The notes beneath the pieces are model-generated. The model was not told the origin of the DNA. It made no database searches and saw only the letters and a list, made by a program, of their open reading frames with translations. 64,000 nucleotides of DNA, from positions 372,001-436,000 of the forward strand of contig JBDOQK010000005.1 in the NCBI GenBank assembly GCA_040437565.1, given 5' to 3'. Made by a program: the position numbers and the translations under genes. Positions 9,414 through 19,989 of this stretch are shown here, piece after piece. Position 1 is the first letter of the stretch. Every line of letters starts with the position of its first letter. This DNA comes from Albugo candida. Its lineage: Eukaryota; Oomycota; Peronosporomycetes; Albuginales.

Positions 9414-12371
9414 ATGAGCATTCTTGGCCACAGAGCACGCAATACGCATGAGAGCGATGCACCAGAGAATTATGTCCCTGGTCTTGGCCGAGGCGCAGTT
9501 GGGTTTACGACGCGATCTGATATTGGCCCCGCACGAAACCCACTTGCACCCGAAGGACTAGCTGCAGCCGTTGCGGGAGCTGGCCCCTTCCCCCCCATTG
9601 CAATGGCTCGTGGGCGAGGACGTGGGATGGACGTCGCTCCCAATGATTTCTTGCTTCCCATCTCAGCAGGAAGAGGTTCCGGGACGGCAGGAATGGGAGG
9701 ATTTGGTCGAGAAACCGATGAGAATGAAGATTTCGGAGATTATAGTGAGAGTAATTATGATGAGTTCAGTGGGTACACTGGTACAGGTCTGTTTCAGGAT
9801 ACACCATATGATAAGGACGATGAAGAAGCTGATACCTTGTATGAAATGATCGACGAACGCATGGATTCGCGGCGAAAACGGAGACGAGAAATGAAAATAC
9901 TACAAGAAGTGAAGAAAGCCCGACAAGAACGCCCAAAAATTGCAGATCAATTTCTAGATCTAAAGGAGTCATTGAAAACAGTAAGTGACGAGCAGTGGGC
10001 CCAAATTCCTGACATTGGAGACCGATCATTGAAGCACAAAACCAATACGGCTATACAAATAAGAAATCAAATGTTTGTTCCGACACCAGACCATTTAATA
10101 GGATCAAGCGCTGGTCTTCACCTGAATAAGGATGTATCATCGGGGTCTATCACTCCATCTATTCTGGGAGGCATCGAAACACCAGGAACAAGCACCTCTG
10201 TGACAGGATTAGCAGAAGCTCGAGGAGCTGTACTTTCTCTGAAACTAGATAAAATGTCTGATTCGATAATGGGTCAGACTGTCGTCGATCCAAAAGGATA
10301 TCTGACCGACTTGAACTCTTTGAAAATAACAACTGACGTCGAAATTGGCGATATAAAAAAAGCTCGCTTATTGCTCCACTCTGTGACAACGACAAATCCT
10401 AAGCATGGACCTGGCTGGATTGCTGCGGCAAGACTTGAGGAAGTTGCGGGAAAGATTGTGCAAGCACGAAAATTGATACGTCAGGGATGCGAGTCTTGTT
10501 CCACTCAGGAAGATGTATGGTTAGAAGCAGCACGACTTCAGAGTCCAGAAAACGCAAAGGGTGTTTTGGCGAAAGCTATTCGTCATGTTCCAGCCTCGAC
10601 CAAAGTATGGCTTCAAGCAGCAAAGTTGGAGAATGATATCGACCTAAAAAAGCTCGTACTGAGGCGTGCCTTGGAATTTTTACCCACCTCTGTGAAGCTT
10701 TGGAAAGCATTGATTGAACTTGAAGATACGGAGGGAGCACGCTTGCTGCTCGGACGTGCTGTGGAATGTGTTCCACAATCAGTCGATCTTTGGCTTGCTC
10801 TGGCGCGACTAGAAACATATGAAAATGCAAAAATGACGCTCAATAAAGCTCGTTTTGCGGTCCCTAGCGATCCTATGATATGGATTACAGCCGCAAAACT
10901 AGAAGAGGCGCAAGGGAAATCTATTGAAATGATTGAGCGAATACTCCGAGCAGCAGTCAAGTCGTTAAAGAAGCATCAGGTAGAAATGAGTCGTGATTCA
11001 TGGTTGAAAGAAGCTGAAGCATGTGAGAAAGTGGGTGCTATTTTAACGTGCGGTGCAATCGTTCGTACGTGTTTGGACATTGGTGTTGAAGCCGACGATA
11101 GGAAACGAACATGGATGGATGACGCTGACACATGCATTACGCACAAGGCTTTGCATGCTGCAAAAGCTATCTACGCGCATGCTCTGAGTATATTTCCTGG
11201 TAAGAAGTCAATCTGGTTGCGTGCGATTGCACTTGAAAAGCAAATCATATCGGAGAGGCAAACATCCGATGCAAATTCGTGCTCCGATAAAGTGGATACA
11301 GCAGTAATCGGGCAACTACTTGATCAAGCAGTACGCTGTTGTCCGAACGCAGAAGTCTTGTGGCTCATGTCAGCAAAAGAAGCCTGGACAAATGGTTCTG
11401 TTGAGAACGCGCGGTTGATCTTACGTCAAGCATTCAGTGCGAATCCAAACAGCGAAGCGATCTGGCTCGCAGCAGTGAAACTTGAATGGGAAAACGATGA
11501 GATTGAGCTGGCTAGAGCACTTCTTGCTAAAGCTAGAGCACACGCACCTTCCGCCCAAGTCTGGATGAAATCTATTTTACTCGAACGTGAGGTAGGCACT
11601 GCACGTTTGGAGGAAGAAAAACTCCTGAAAGAAGGTGTATCAAGATTTCCAGATTCACCAAAGTTGCATATGATGGCTGGGCAATTTTATGAGCATAGTG
11701 ACCCACCTGACTACACTGAAGCAAAACGGAGATATCGAACAGGAATTCAGCAATGTCCAAAATGCATGCATTTGTGGATTCTATCGAGTCGACTGGAAGA
11801 AAAAGTGACCGGCGTGACAAAGGCAAGATCCGTATTAGAACTTGCACGTCTAAAATCTCCGAAGAACGATGTATTGTGGCTGGAGTCCATACGCTTGGAA
11901 GCCCGTGTTGGAAATAGCAAAGGTCAAAATATGCTATTGTCCAAAGCGCTTCAGGAATGTCCAGACTCTGGGATTTTGCTGGCAGAATCAATCGAAATTG
12001 CGGCAAGGCCTCATCAAAAACGAGCTTCATTTGCTGCACTGAAACGAAAAGACAACGATCCTTCAGTGTGCTTGGCAGTTGCTAAACTTTTTTGGCAGGA
12101 ACGAAAGTACACCAAAGCTCGGAAGTGGCTCGAAAGAACAGTTCAACTTCAATCAGAATTTGGTGATGGTTGGGCATATTACTATTTGTTTGAAACAAAG
12201 CACGGAATTACAACAAATGCTCCCGAAAAAATACTGAGAAGGTGCATCGAGGCTGAACCCAAATACGGAGAACACTGGACACAATTTTCCAAGCAGACCG
12301 AGCATCGACGGAAGCCGATAGCGGATATTATAAAGCTTGTTAGTTCACGTATACCTCACCCACATATATGA
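9414..12371 (+). CDS. PRP6: Pre-mRNA splicing factor PRP6 (PRPF6, U4/U6.U5 tri-snRNP)
   Basis: PRP6 bridges U5 and U4/U6 snRNPs in the tri-snRNP. The frame from ATG 9414 encodes 985 residues in one exon. The PRP1_N domain is at the start (YVPGLGRGAVGFTTRSDIG, then ARNPLAPE). A glycine-rich stretch and an acidic segment (NYDEFSGYTG) follow, then a basic patch (RRKRRREMK). The rest is an array of HAT/TPR-like helical repeats with the recurring pattern W(L/I)xAAKLE and RxxLRRALE, up to the C-terminal EAEPKYGEHWTQFSK. An upstream GTG at 9354 is not needed. Two decayed partial copies of this gene lie at 15.2-15.5 kb (+) and 20.7-21.4 kb (-). Confidence 0.97.
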   Translation: MSILGHRARNTHESDAPENYVPGLGRGAVGFTTRSDIGPARNPLAPEGLAAAVAGAGPFPPIAMARGRGRGMDVAPNDFLLPISAGRGSGTAGMGGFGRETDENEDFGDYSESNYDEFSGYTGTGLFQDTPYDKDDEEADTLYEMIDERMDSRRKRRREMKILQEVKKARQERPKIADQFLDLKESLKTVSDEQWAQIPDIGDRSLKHKTNTAIQIRNQMFVPTPDHLIGSSAGLHLNKDVSSGSITPSILGGIETPGTSTSVTGLAEARGAVLSLKLDKMSDSIMGQTVVDPKGYLTDLNSLKITTDVEIGDIKKARLLLHSVTTTNPKHGPGWIAAARLEEVAGKIVQARKLIRQGCESCSTQEDVWLEAARLQSPENAKGVLAKAIRHVPASTKVWLQAAKLENDIDLKKLVLRRALEFLPTSVKLWKALIELEDTEGARLLLGRAVECVPQSVDLWLALARLETYENAKMTLNKARFAVPSDPMIWITAAKLEEAQGKSIEMIERILRAAVKSLKKHQVEMSRDSWLKEAEACEKVGAILTCGAIVRTCLDIGVEADDRKRTWMDDADTCITHKALHAAKAIYAHALSIFPGKKSIWLRAIALEKQIISERQTSDANSCSDKVDTAVIGQLLDQAVRCCPNAEVLWLMSAKEAWTNGSVENARLILRQAFSANPNSEAIWLAAVKLEWENDEIELARALLAKARAHAPSAQVWMKSILLEREVGTARLEEEKLLKEGVSRFPDSPKLHMMAGQFYEHSDPPDYTEAKRRYRTGIQQCPKCMHLWILSSRLEEKVTGVTKARSVLELARLKSPKNDVLWLESIRLEARVGNSKGQNMLLSKALQECPDSGILLAESIEIAARPHQKRASFAALKRKDNDPSVCLAVAKLFWQERKYTKARKWLERTVQLQSEFGDGWAYYYLFETKHGITTNAPEKILRRCIEAEPKYGEHWTQFSKQTEHRRKPIADIIKLVSSRIPHPHI

Positions 12372-12628
12372 ACATTGAGCTGATCCGGCTGGTTTATTAA
12401 GTCGATGTTATTTTCTACCATGCAATGTGATCCGCGAATACTGGAGCCATTTATTCTATAAGCCATTTTAGATCTCATGGGTCCTTACATCAACGAGACA
12501 TAGCAGGAGAAAGCATAGTCTAACGCTAGAAAAGGTTTGAAGCATGTATTCAATTATAAAAGCATAAGAAGGGCTTCGGTGTACCGCTATTAAGGAACTA
12601 AGCGATAACATTTTTTTCCCGTTTTCCT

Positions 12629-13132
12629 TCACTTATTCAGCAGAAATCTTTTAGAGGAACACAATTTATAGCAAGAACCTCCAGCATGTTTCGGTGAATC
12701 AGCGGAATCATCCTGTTGCTCGGTTTTAACAGGCACCTGAACCACGTGCTTATCCTGCGGCTTGGTTTCATCAGGCTTACTAACCACGTGTTTATCTTTC
12801 GGCTTGGCATCACCAGGCTCACGATCCTCACTTTCAGAATCAGTTTCATCATGAATTACGTAACGAGTAATAGGCTGCTTTGGCCGGTGTCCCAACCCAT
12901 AATCATCTACCCTGTAAACAGTGTGGATAGTATAAGAATTGCCGTTATCAGACTCCATTAATATACGATTTTGGCTCGGAACCTCGATGTGATTAAAGAT
13001 CGTTCTGGGCTGCAATTCCACTCCGTCCAAAGTTGTTCCCATTTCTTCCCGTCCTTCCCTTTCTCGCAGCATTGCTCCGTGTGATGAGGCCACAAGTACC
13101 AACGCATTCGCAACCAAGATGTGAGTTTTCAT
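12629..13132 (-). CDS. Small secreted protein, candidate effector (paralogue A)
   Basis: No known function. The 167-residue frame from ATG 13132 begins with a classical signal peptide (MKTHILVANALVLVASSHGA), with cleavage likely before MLRE. The mature part is hydrophilic. It has the block IEVPSQNRILM around residues 49-59, two imperfect 16-residue repeats containing PKDKHVV and PQDKHVV, and a C-terminal GGSCYKLCSS with two cysteines. No RxLR-dEER, CRN (LFLAK) or CHxC motif is visible. It shares residues across the signal peptide (AN.L.LV....GA.LRE) and the VP...R.LM block with the gene at 19459-19989, so the two are paralogues. It converges with PRP6; the stop codons are 257 bp apart. Confidence 0.72.
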   Translation of the reverse strand: MKTHILVANALVLVASSHGAMLREREGREEMGTTLDGVELQPRTIFNHIEVPSQNRILMESDNGNSYTIHTVYRVDDYGLGHRPKQPITRYVIHDETDSESEDREPGDAKPKDKHVVSKPDETKPQDKHVVQVPVKTEQQDDSADSPKHAGGSCYKLCSSKRFLLNK

Positions 13133-15179
13133 CGTGATTTGAATTTAAGGATAGTCGAGGGATGAGTCTGACTTATGATATGAGGAAAATAAGAATGAGA
13201 CGAATTACAGAACGCCAGAATATCGATATGGCTATTATGATCGCAGAACTACATTCTTAGAGACACGCAGATGAGATGAATTTTTGGCCTAGTTCCAAGT
13301 GACCAAAACTCGTTGATTCATTACGTTTGGCGAGTTTTAAAAACGTAAAGTGGTATACACATATAAAACAGAACCGGATCAGATCGGCGTGCGTGATTCT
13401 ATATGCTACATTGATAGTTTAGACCCTTAGACGACTGTAGATTAGGGTGATCATGCTCGTGAACTTGTGGCGTTTGTCGAGTTTCGGAAATTTGAAGCAG
13501 CATGCAAGCTTGAATCAGAAGAGGCATCACTGTTGCGTGCGTGATTACGACGTGCTAACTACAGGAAGGAAGTCCAGCGGGCAGAAATAGTACACGACGC
13601 CTCATTTGTGTGTATTTATTTTCGAGGACTCTGACACGATGTTGATTAGGATGATACTCAAGGCTCATAATGCCAAGAAGTAAGAATCCGAAAATTAGGC
13701 AGGGAAGCGATCTTCTAGCTCGCCTCTCGATGATCATACCAATCCGATACTTCACAGTGCTGCGAAATGACTCAGTTCGCGAGGACAAAAACGCTCTTGG
13801 TGTTATTATAGCCAATCATATCAAGCTTGCCACTTCCAAGCCGACTGGATCATTCCATCTCAAACGTATATCATTGGTCGAATAGAGGGTTTACGTTCTG
13901 AGAGTGTTCACAGTATCAATGAGCGAGGTTGATATTCTATAGAGCACAAGATTCGTTTGCGCAATGCAGTCAGTAGTTCGGTAGATTGTGTTGTGTGATG
14001 ACAATAAAGGCGTTCTTATTCTACTGTATTACTTCTACCTGCATCTAATCTTTGACGGATATTTCATTTGTACGCTATCGGCTCGACATTATGATAACTA
14101 TGGGGAAATCTGTCTGCTCACAACTCGTGGGATCGCGCCTGATCAAAGAAGCTATCAGCTGGTCTCTATAGCAGGTAAGTCCGTCCTGCATGCTCAACAG
14201 CTCATGTACTCCTAAATATGTTTGTTACCACAGTATTCTATCACTATGTCACAACGTGCTCGTCAAAAACACTACGAAAGCACAGCATACCTTGTCTGTA
14301 AGTTTGTATGTACACTCGTCGTCGGCTAGCATTTTTGGTTTATGAAACGTCTTTATAGTGTCGCACGGATGCGTAGATTCAATCCCATCCATTCTTGAAA
14401 AATTCCAATCTATTCGAGCTAGATCCACGTTTGTGTCTCAAAGCCTGGACGTACTCTGGATTTTATGAACATGGCTCGGTAGTATGGCAAGAATCGAGAA
14501 TACTTCTTGTCTCAAGGTATATCTATGAGTCAGGTGGACATTATGCACTTGGAACAAATTAAAACGAGGGATATAAGCAAACTTTACTCCAAACTACTAC
14601 TGCGTTGTATCGTAGCAGTGTCAAATAACACATTGAATCTGCGGATCACGATGATGGAAGCTGCAGATACAAAAAAGCGTGCATTAGGTCGTTGTAAGTT
14701 ATCCGAGTTCAAATGGAAAAGCAAAATCCTTGTCGCACTTTTATGCTGTACCGCTGAGCTGCTTGATGAAATTTTAGTTCAGAGAATGATACAAGGCTAT
14801 AAAGACTTGTTCGACATGACTGCAAATTCTTTTCATTTCAATAAGATGTCGATTTAGTGGCAGTAAGAGTATACAGGGCTATATATACGCAACTCACAAA
14901 CTTTCCCTTTCACCAGTCCTTCGTCATATTTCAATCTCCGTCAAAAATTGACAAAGAAACGCGAACTAATGCAGACCAGCATATATTGTACTCAACGGCT
15001 CTTGAACTTTATTCTCCTGCGTGAAACTCTGCGAAGAATGTATCAGATTGGAAGACACGAACGGAACACATTTGTTGCTTGGACATGCCGTGAGATATGA
15101 ATCCTTTTCACTCGATGTTTGCCTTTACCTGATGTAATCCAAAAGTTATGATAGTGCAACCTAGACATTTGGTACGGCA
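13133..15179. other. Accessory spacer with no convincing gene
   Basis: About 2 kb without a frame I can assign. Short open stretches (for example 13555-13815 minus, with a hydrophobic segment, and 14507-14857 plus) show no family motif and no consistent splice partners. Possible splice-like signals around 14.1-14.4 kb hint at a decayed spliced gene. I do not recognise any element here. Confidence 0.5.
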
Positions 15180-15480
15180 TGTCTCTACTGATCGTATAAT
15201 AGAGCGAATCATTCAAGCAGCAGTTAAGGCCTTGAAAAGGCATTCGATAGAGTTGAGTCGGGACTCATGATTGAAAGAAGCTTCAGCATGTGAAAAGTGG
15301 ATGCTATTTCAACGTGCGGTGCGACTATTGGTACGTGTTTGGACATTGGTGTCGAAGCTGAAGATATGAAACGAATATGGATGGATGCTGCTGACACATG
15401 TACTACATACAATGCTTTACAAGATACAAAAGCTATATAAGCGAACGCTCTGAGTATTTTTCTTGGCAAGAATGACCTAC
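15180..15480 (+). pseudogene. PRP6 pseudogene fragment A
   Basis: Bases ~15195-15470 align base by base with PRP6 positions ~10930-11210, the segment encoding IERILRAAVKSLKK to TCITHKALHAAKAIYAHAL. Shared runs include GCGAAT(A/C)(C/T)..GCAGCAGT and CGTGTTTGGACATTGGTGT. It is interrupted: the codon for W in RDSW is TGA, a deletion near AAAAGTGGATGCT shifts the frame, and AGCTATATAAGCG adds another stop. It carries no start, so it is a dead fragment of a former PRP6 copy, about 3 kb downstream of the intact gene and in the same orientation. Confidence 0.88.
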
Positions 15481-15546
15481 TTGCCAGGAATCTCCGACAT
15501 GGAGTCCAGCATTGAATTTCAGACAGATCGGTTTGCCGACTGCAAG

Positions 15547-15598
15547 GTCTAGAGAGTTTACAAGACTCACTTCTTTGAGTCTTATAAACTGTCTAGAG
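15547..15598. repeat. Short palindrome flanked by 8-bp direct repeats (MITE-like)
   Basis: Arms 15555-15569 (AGTTTACAAGACTCA) and 15576-15590 (TGAGTCTTATAAACT) are inverted copies with one mismatch around a 6-base loop. Directly outside lie identical octamers GTCTAGAG at 15547-15554 and 15591-15598. An inverted-repeat body with an 8-bp target-site-like duplication is the layout of hAT-type miniature elements, though this one is only 36 bp long. Confidence 0.5.
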
Positions 15599-17213
15599 AA
15601 GTTTGCAGCTCTTAGAGGAAGGTGATAGTGAAACAGACAGAACGAGCCAAGAATTAGTCAGGTGATACTCTATATTTTCTCTGCTACATCACAGCGTTAA
15701 TGCTCGAGACGAGCGATTTTGGGGTTTGGTTAACCAACGATCTCTCTAGCTCACTCATGCGTTGGCATATGATCTCCATCGTACAATGGATGACATCGTT
15801 TTTTCAAATATCATAGACGTTCATCGATTGAATGATTGCATCACAAGTCGCTTTATCGCTAGCCTACGTATAAGTTGAGCTTACGGGAGATGCAACGCGA
15901 GAAAATGCATGAAGAAAGCCAAAAAGACCGGAAGCAATCGCAACATCGGTCTTCGAGGATTGTGATGGTAGCAAAATTCATGATTTAGTGTGCTGGAAGC
16001 CTACTCAAGAACGTTGCTACTTTCCTTTTCTTTTGGTTGAAATTCAATAGAACTCTTTCTATGAAGATTCAGCAAAAGCTGTTGGTAAAGCTGGACAAAC
16101 AAACGAGTGCGTTAGGCTAAGATGCAAAGGAACAGCATATGGCTACTTGAGGAAGAATCGGTACAGCGCTCGAACACGCAAACGGCTATCAGATCACCTG
16201 AGTAACCTGTCACAGCTGTCGATAACTGTCGCATGAATCTGATGCCAAACTGCATCGCTGAACACTCGGCATCGTCAAGAACTTGACAACTTTGGTCAGG
16301 AACAAAAACAATGTTGAGCGCAGTGAATATCATGTGGTAATCGCCGCAAATTTCATTTTTAAAGAAATAGCTCTCTAAGCATAGCGCGTAAGACTTTGCG
16401 CATCGGAAGGGAAATGTATCCATACAGCTAAATCAAGGATCACACAAAAAATACAATGTATTGAGGCAAGTTTTCGTAAATGATGGAAAAAAGTATTGAG
16501 CGTTTGCATGACAGTTTCTTGGGAAAATCTTAACGACCACTGTGGCTTGTGTCCCATAGTGTAAGGCTAGTCAGCTGAAATAGATCAAACATGGACCTAG
16601 GTGCAGTTAGTTGCGCGCACACCACAAATGGATGAATTGCATTGCTCGAAACAAAGTAGTGCTGGGCTCTAGTATAATATGGTGAAAGCAGATGCCTCAT
16701 GTAGATCGTATTTACTTGGTTCCACATCCGCCAATGAGACAGAATCTATTGGCACGAGTTGGTGTAGGTAAGAGACTGTAGCATCTGTTCAGCTAAAATA
16801 GTAAGGATCGGGTCAAACAGAGCTGTGTAAGGATGTCACGGAACGTCGCACACGGAAAAATACCTTGCTAGCCAATTAACGAAAACGACATTTAAAGGAT
16901 CCGAGACAACAACAAAAAACAAATTCATTGTATGCGAGTTGTGCAAGCCTTACACGAGCATGCCATACATGCATACAACAACGTTACGCCCTTGTGGGAG
17001 ATTGGAGAGTTTCTGACACCATGTACAGTCGCCAAAGACTTTAGCAAGTACTATCGAGATCGGCTCTTGAAATTGCGAGGGTATTATCTCCCACTGCTCG
17101 AGCAAGTAAGTTTAATGCTATGCAGTTTTCGTGATGTCGGGTCATTGCCATTAAATAGCCTACGACTGCAATGCCAGTCAGAGATCTATAGTACGGAAAA
17201 AAGAAGGGAGCCG

Positions 17214-17282
17214 CTATGGCCGCTATGGCCGCAGACATTAATACTACGGCCACAGACAAAACTACTACGGCCACAGACAATT
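17214..17282. repeat. Short tandem repeats, GC-rich
   Basis: Two adjacent tandem tracts: the 9-mer CTATGGCCG repeated twice, followed by ACTACGGCCACAGACAA repeated twice with short spacers. Confidence 0.6.
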
Positions 17283-17502
17283 GATCTAACCAACCACTTC
17301 TCAATTTGCCGGCTACTAAGTAACCCGCCAATTTAGTAAAAACAACTCGCAAAAACTACTTTTTCAACTCTTTTTTCTCGAAAAGAATGGTTCAAGTCGA
17401 CATATCGACACAACCCAGGGTGCTAGCGTCCACTTGTAGTGACGTGGCAACCCTCATGAGTCACCCTGTTTTGGGTGATTGCATGATTGTTGATGAGTCA
17501 TC

Positions 17503-17602
17503 NNNNNNNNNNNNNNNNNNNNNNNNNNNNNNNNNNNNNNNNNNNNNNNNNNNNNNNNNNNNNNNNNNNNNNNNNNNNNNNNNNNNNNNNNNNNNNNNNN
17601 NN
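17503..17602. other. 100-N assembly gap, flanks not duplicated
   Basis: A true gap of unknown size in the repeat-rich island. Confidence 0.95.
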
Positions 17603-17627
17603 CAAACCACGGTACTTTTGGACCATT

Positions 17628-17660
17628 TTTACAACTTTACAACTTTACAACTTTACAGCA
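17628..17660 (+). repeat. Short tandem repeat (TTTACAAC unit)
   Basis: An ACAACTTT-type 9-base unit repeated about 3.5 times just right of the gap. Confidence 0.6.
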
Positions 17661-18720
17661 TTTACAAGCTGGACACAGTCTCGTATTAAGGGTGCTGAGG
17701 CTACTACGATACGAGATTATCAACGAGACGACACATTATCATCTCTCACAGGTATTTCACAAAACGTTTTTTAGATGTATATATGTTATTTAAGATAGCC
17801 TAGGCAACTAGAGAAGTCAGTTAGTCTAATTCTAGTAATATAGACACCTTCAACTGATCTAACCAACCACAGCTCACAAAATTTAATTGTTGCTAAGTAC
17901 GCTAGCCAATCAGGTCACTTGCCTACTTTGTACACGAGCTCATTCTGTTTCTTACGGTGATTTTGTTATATTGCTCTAGCGTAGGTACGGTTTTTACCTG
18001 ATATCTGTATATGGTAGGTTAATAGTGGACACTAAAGATGAGGATGTTGGGAAGGTGGCTGTTGCTGTTGAGAAAAATAAAAAATCGTTTTTTAAGAAAC
18101 TATTTATTTTTTGCTGATATTATTTCTATTTTTAGAATTAAAAGTATTTAGAAGTATAAGTAAAAGAGCATGGCTTCGCGCCGGTAGCCATTGGACATCG
18201 AGCTTTTTCTAGCTGTCATTGCGAAACTTTAGTGATTGGAACAAACACGTAGGAAGAAAGGAATATTATAAACTAACCTGTTCGAATACTTTCCAGAGGG
18301 CGTAATATGAGATCTTCCGGTTGAAAATATGCTGAAAAATGTCACCACGTGGGGTCGGCTGAGCGAAAGGTACAATTTTTGGAATAAGAACACGCTTTTT
18401 GTCCCAACACCTTTTTCTACATTTTTCAGCATTGGTGTCAATAATCGGACTGGTGGCATGTCCAAAGCATAGAATAAGCTCTTAAAAAGAATATTTCTCA
18501 TGTCCGGACACTAGGTCAACAAAAGCCGACCTCGGAGAGCATTATATGCACTGCCATTAAAGAATCTTCTGATGATTGCGCGCATACGAGACCTGAGGAA
18601 GGATGGTTTTAGGTGCACAAAAATGTTCTTCCCGCAGTGACACGTCGAATCACGATGACAGTGAGCTTTTCGAAACCGGTAAATGGTCAGCAACCTGGCC
18701 GGTAATATATGAATATTTCA

Positions 18721-18820
18721 NNNNNNNNNNNNNNNNNNNNNNNNNNNNNNNNNNNNNNNNNNNNNNNNNNNNNNNNNNNNNNNNNNNNNNNNNNNNNNNN
18801 NNNNNNNNNNNNNNNNNNNN
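18721..18820. other. 100-N gap with duplicated flanks (135 bp)
   Basis: Left flank 18586-18720 equals right flank 18821-18955. Confidence 0.9.
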
Positions 18821-19458
18821 ACGAGACCTGAGGAAGGATGGTTTTAGGTGCACAAAAATGTTCTTCCCGCAGTGACACGTCGAATCACGATGACAGTGAG
18901 CTTTTCGAAACCGGTAAATGGTCAGCAACCTGGCCGGTAATATATGAATATTTCAGTCCCACAATCATTAGGTTCTTTTGAATCCCTCCTCAAAAGTACT
19001 AGGGATATCATCATTGCAATTATTTGTGCGTGCAATCGAGTATGTGTGGGTTTGTTATGCTGTAGCGATGGTTGTTTAAGGTTGACAGCAGCCTAGTCGT
19101 TGAACGTGCGGTTATGATCGAATGGCGTCGGACAAGGCAACACATACTCAATTCACAACCTTGTTGATCAAGATGAATTTTTCCTGGTTTAATTGCTTGT
19201 TGTGGATAGGGTCGATCTTTTATCTGAATATGTATACTCATCAAGTTGACAAAAGTGTAGGATTCACAAATACTGGCAACTTTGAACAAGGCCGACAAGC
19301 TCTTTCTGGTCGCGTGCGTTCTAAGAGAATCTAATTCTGAACAGAAAGACTACATCAATATTTAAGCTTTATCAGCACCGAGTCTTCTGTTCCATTTCTG
19401 TGTTGTGCAAGTGAGTCTCATTCCTCAATTACTCTGTCGAATGGATAGCTCGAGTACG

Positions 19459-19989
19459 ATGAAAGCTTACCTCTCTATTGCGAATATGTTGATACTCGTG
19501 ACCGCATTATATGGAGCAATACTGCGAGAAGCTGGTGAAGGGAAAAAGGACACGAGATTCTCCTTATGCGGAGGGAATATGGACATCAATACGAACTTGA
19601 ACAAGATCAGTCAGGTTCCTGGTCGGGATCGCGAATTGATGTTGCCCAGGAGTGGCTCAAGTTCCGGTAACGAACGTGCATTTGAATCGGAAACTGTAAC
19701 GCCCTCGAAAAGACTTAAAATCTCGAAAGCATCGTCGGGCGCTGCTGTAGCTCTAGCGCAGACAAGGAATAATGAAGGCAAGAATCCGCACGATGCTAGT
19801 CAAAATGCTCCAAGTGGCAATGAAGGCGGCAAGTCTTGTGTTGATGGGTAAGATTACTGTATATCGCAACAATTTATATCAAATAACAATCGTCCTCGCT
19901 CATACAGACAGAAAAAGGAATGTGGGGCGCTTCATAATTCTGTTTCCGAACCTGATTATGACGCTGATTGTGAATCTGATAGAATTTAA
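19459..19989 (+). CDS. Small secreted protein, candidate effector (paralogue B)
   Basis: No known function. The start at ATG 19459 gives the signal peptide MKAYLSIANMLILVTALYGA followed by ILREAGEG; an in-frame ATG at 19441 would add six residues. Exon 1 (19459-19847) encodes the VPGRDRELM block and a serine-, glycine- and asparagine-rich low-complexity body. An inferred 60-bp GT-AG intron (19848-19907) leads to a short acidic exon ending DYDADCESDRI at 19989. The spliced product is about 156 residues, and the splice adds two cysteines after GGKSCVDG. Without splicing the frame stops at 19851. Residues 8-24 and the VP...R.LM block match paralogue A at 12629-13132; the C-terminal halves have diverged. 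A decayed PRP6 copy converges on it from the right. Confidence 0.68.

Larger units (their letters stand above)
17281..17915. repeat. Diverged direct repeats around a gap
   Basis: TGATCTAACCAACCAC occurs at about 17282 and again at about 17857. Each is followed by a related ~35-base tail (CTCA, then GCTA and AAGTA, then GCCAAT). The copies are ~575 bp apart and enclose the N run at 17503-17602. They could be the ends of a degenerate element, but nothing coding supports that. Confidence 0.45.
15599..19458. other. Repeat-rich accessory spacer, two gaps, no convincing gene
   Basis: About 3.9 kb between PRP6 fragment A and the second secreted-protein gene. It holds only short open stretches (16112-16727 minus, 16932-17336 plus, 18229-18501 minus), none with recognisable domains. 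Short tandem and direct repeats lie at 17.2-17.9 kb (listed separately). An AT-rich block lies at about 18070-18160. N runs are at 17503-17602 and 18721-18820; the second has duplicated flanks. I find no transposase or reverse transcriptase motif. Confidence 0.5.

Noticed and set aside
12629-13132. RxLR-type effector motif around LREREGREE
   Set aside because: There is no R-x-L-R tetrad at the usual distance after the signal peptide, and the acidic patch is not a dEER motif. The shared LRE lies right at the predicted cleavage site.
14507-14857. 116-codon plus-strand frame as a gene
   Set aside because: Composition and predicted helices are unremarkable, there is no family motif, and the stops and splice-like sites around it do not join into a larger product.
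16112-16727. Series of minus-strand frames as a spliced gene
   Set aside because: The pieces do not share compatible splice phases and show no recognisable domain.
17281-17915. Terminal repeats of a retroelement
   Set aside because: The repeats are short and diverged, and no associated coding motif was seen in either strand of the island.
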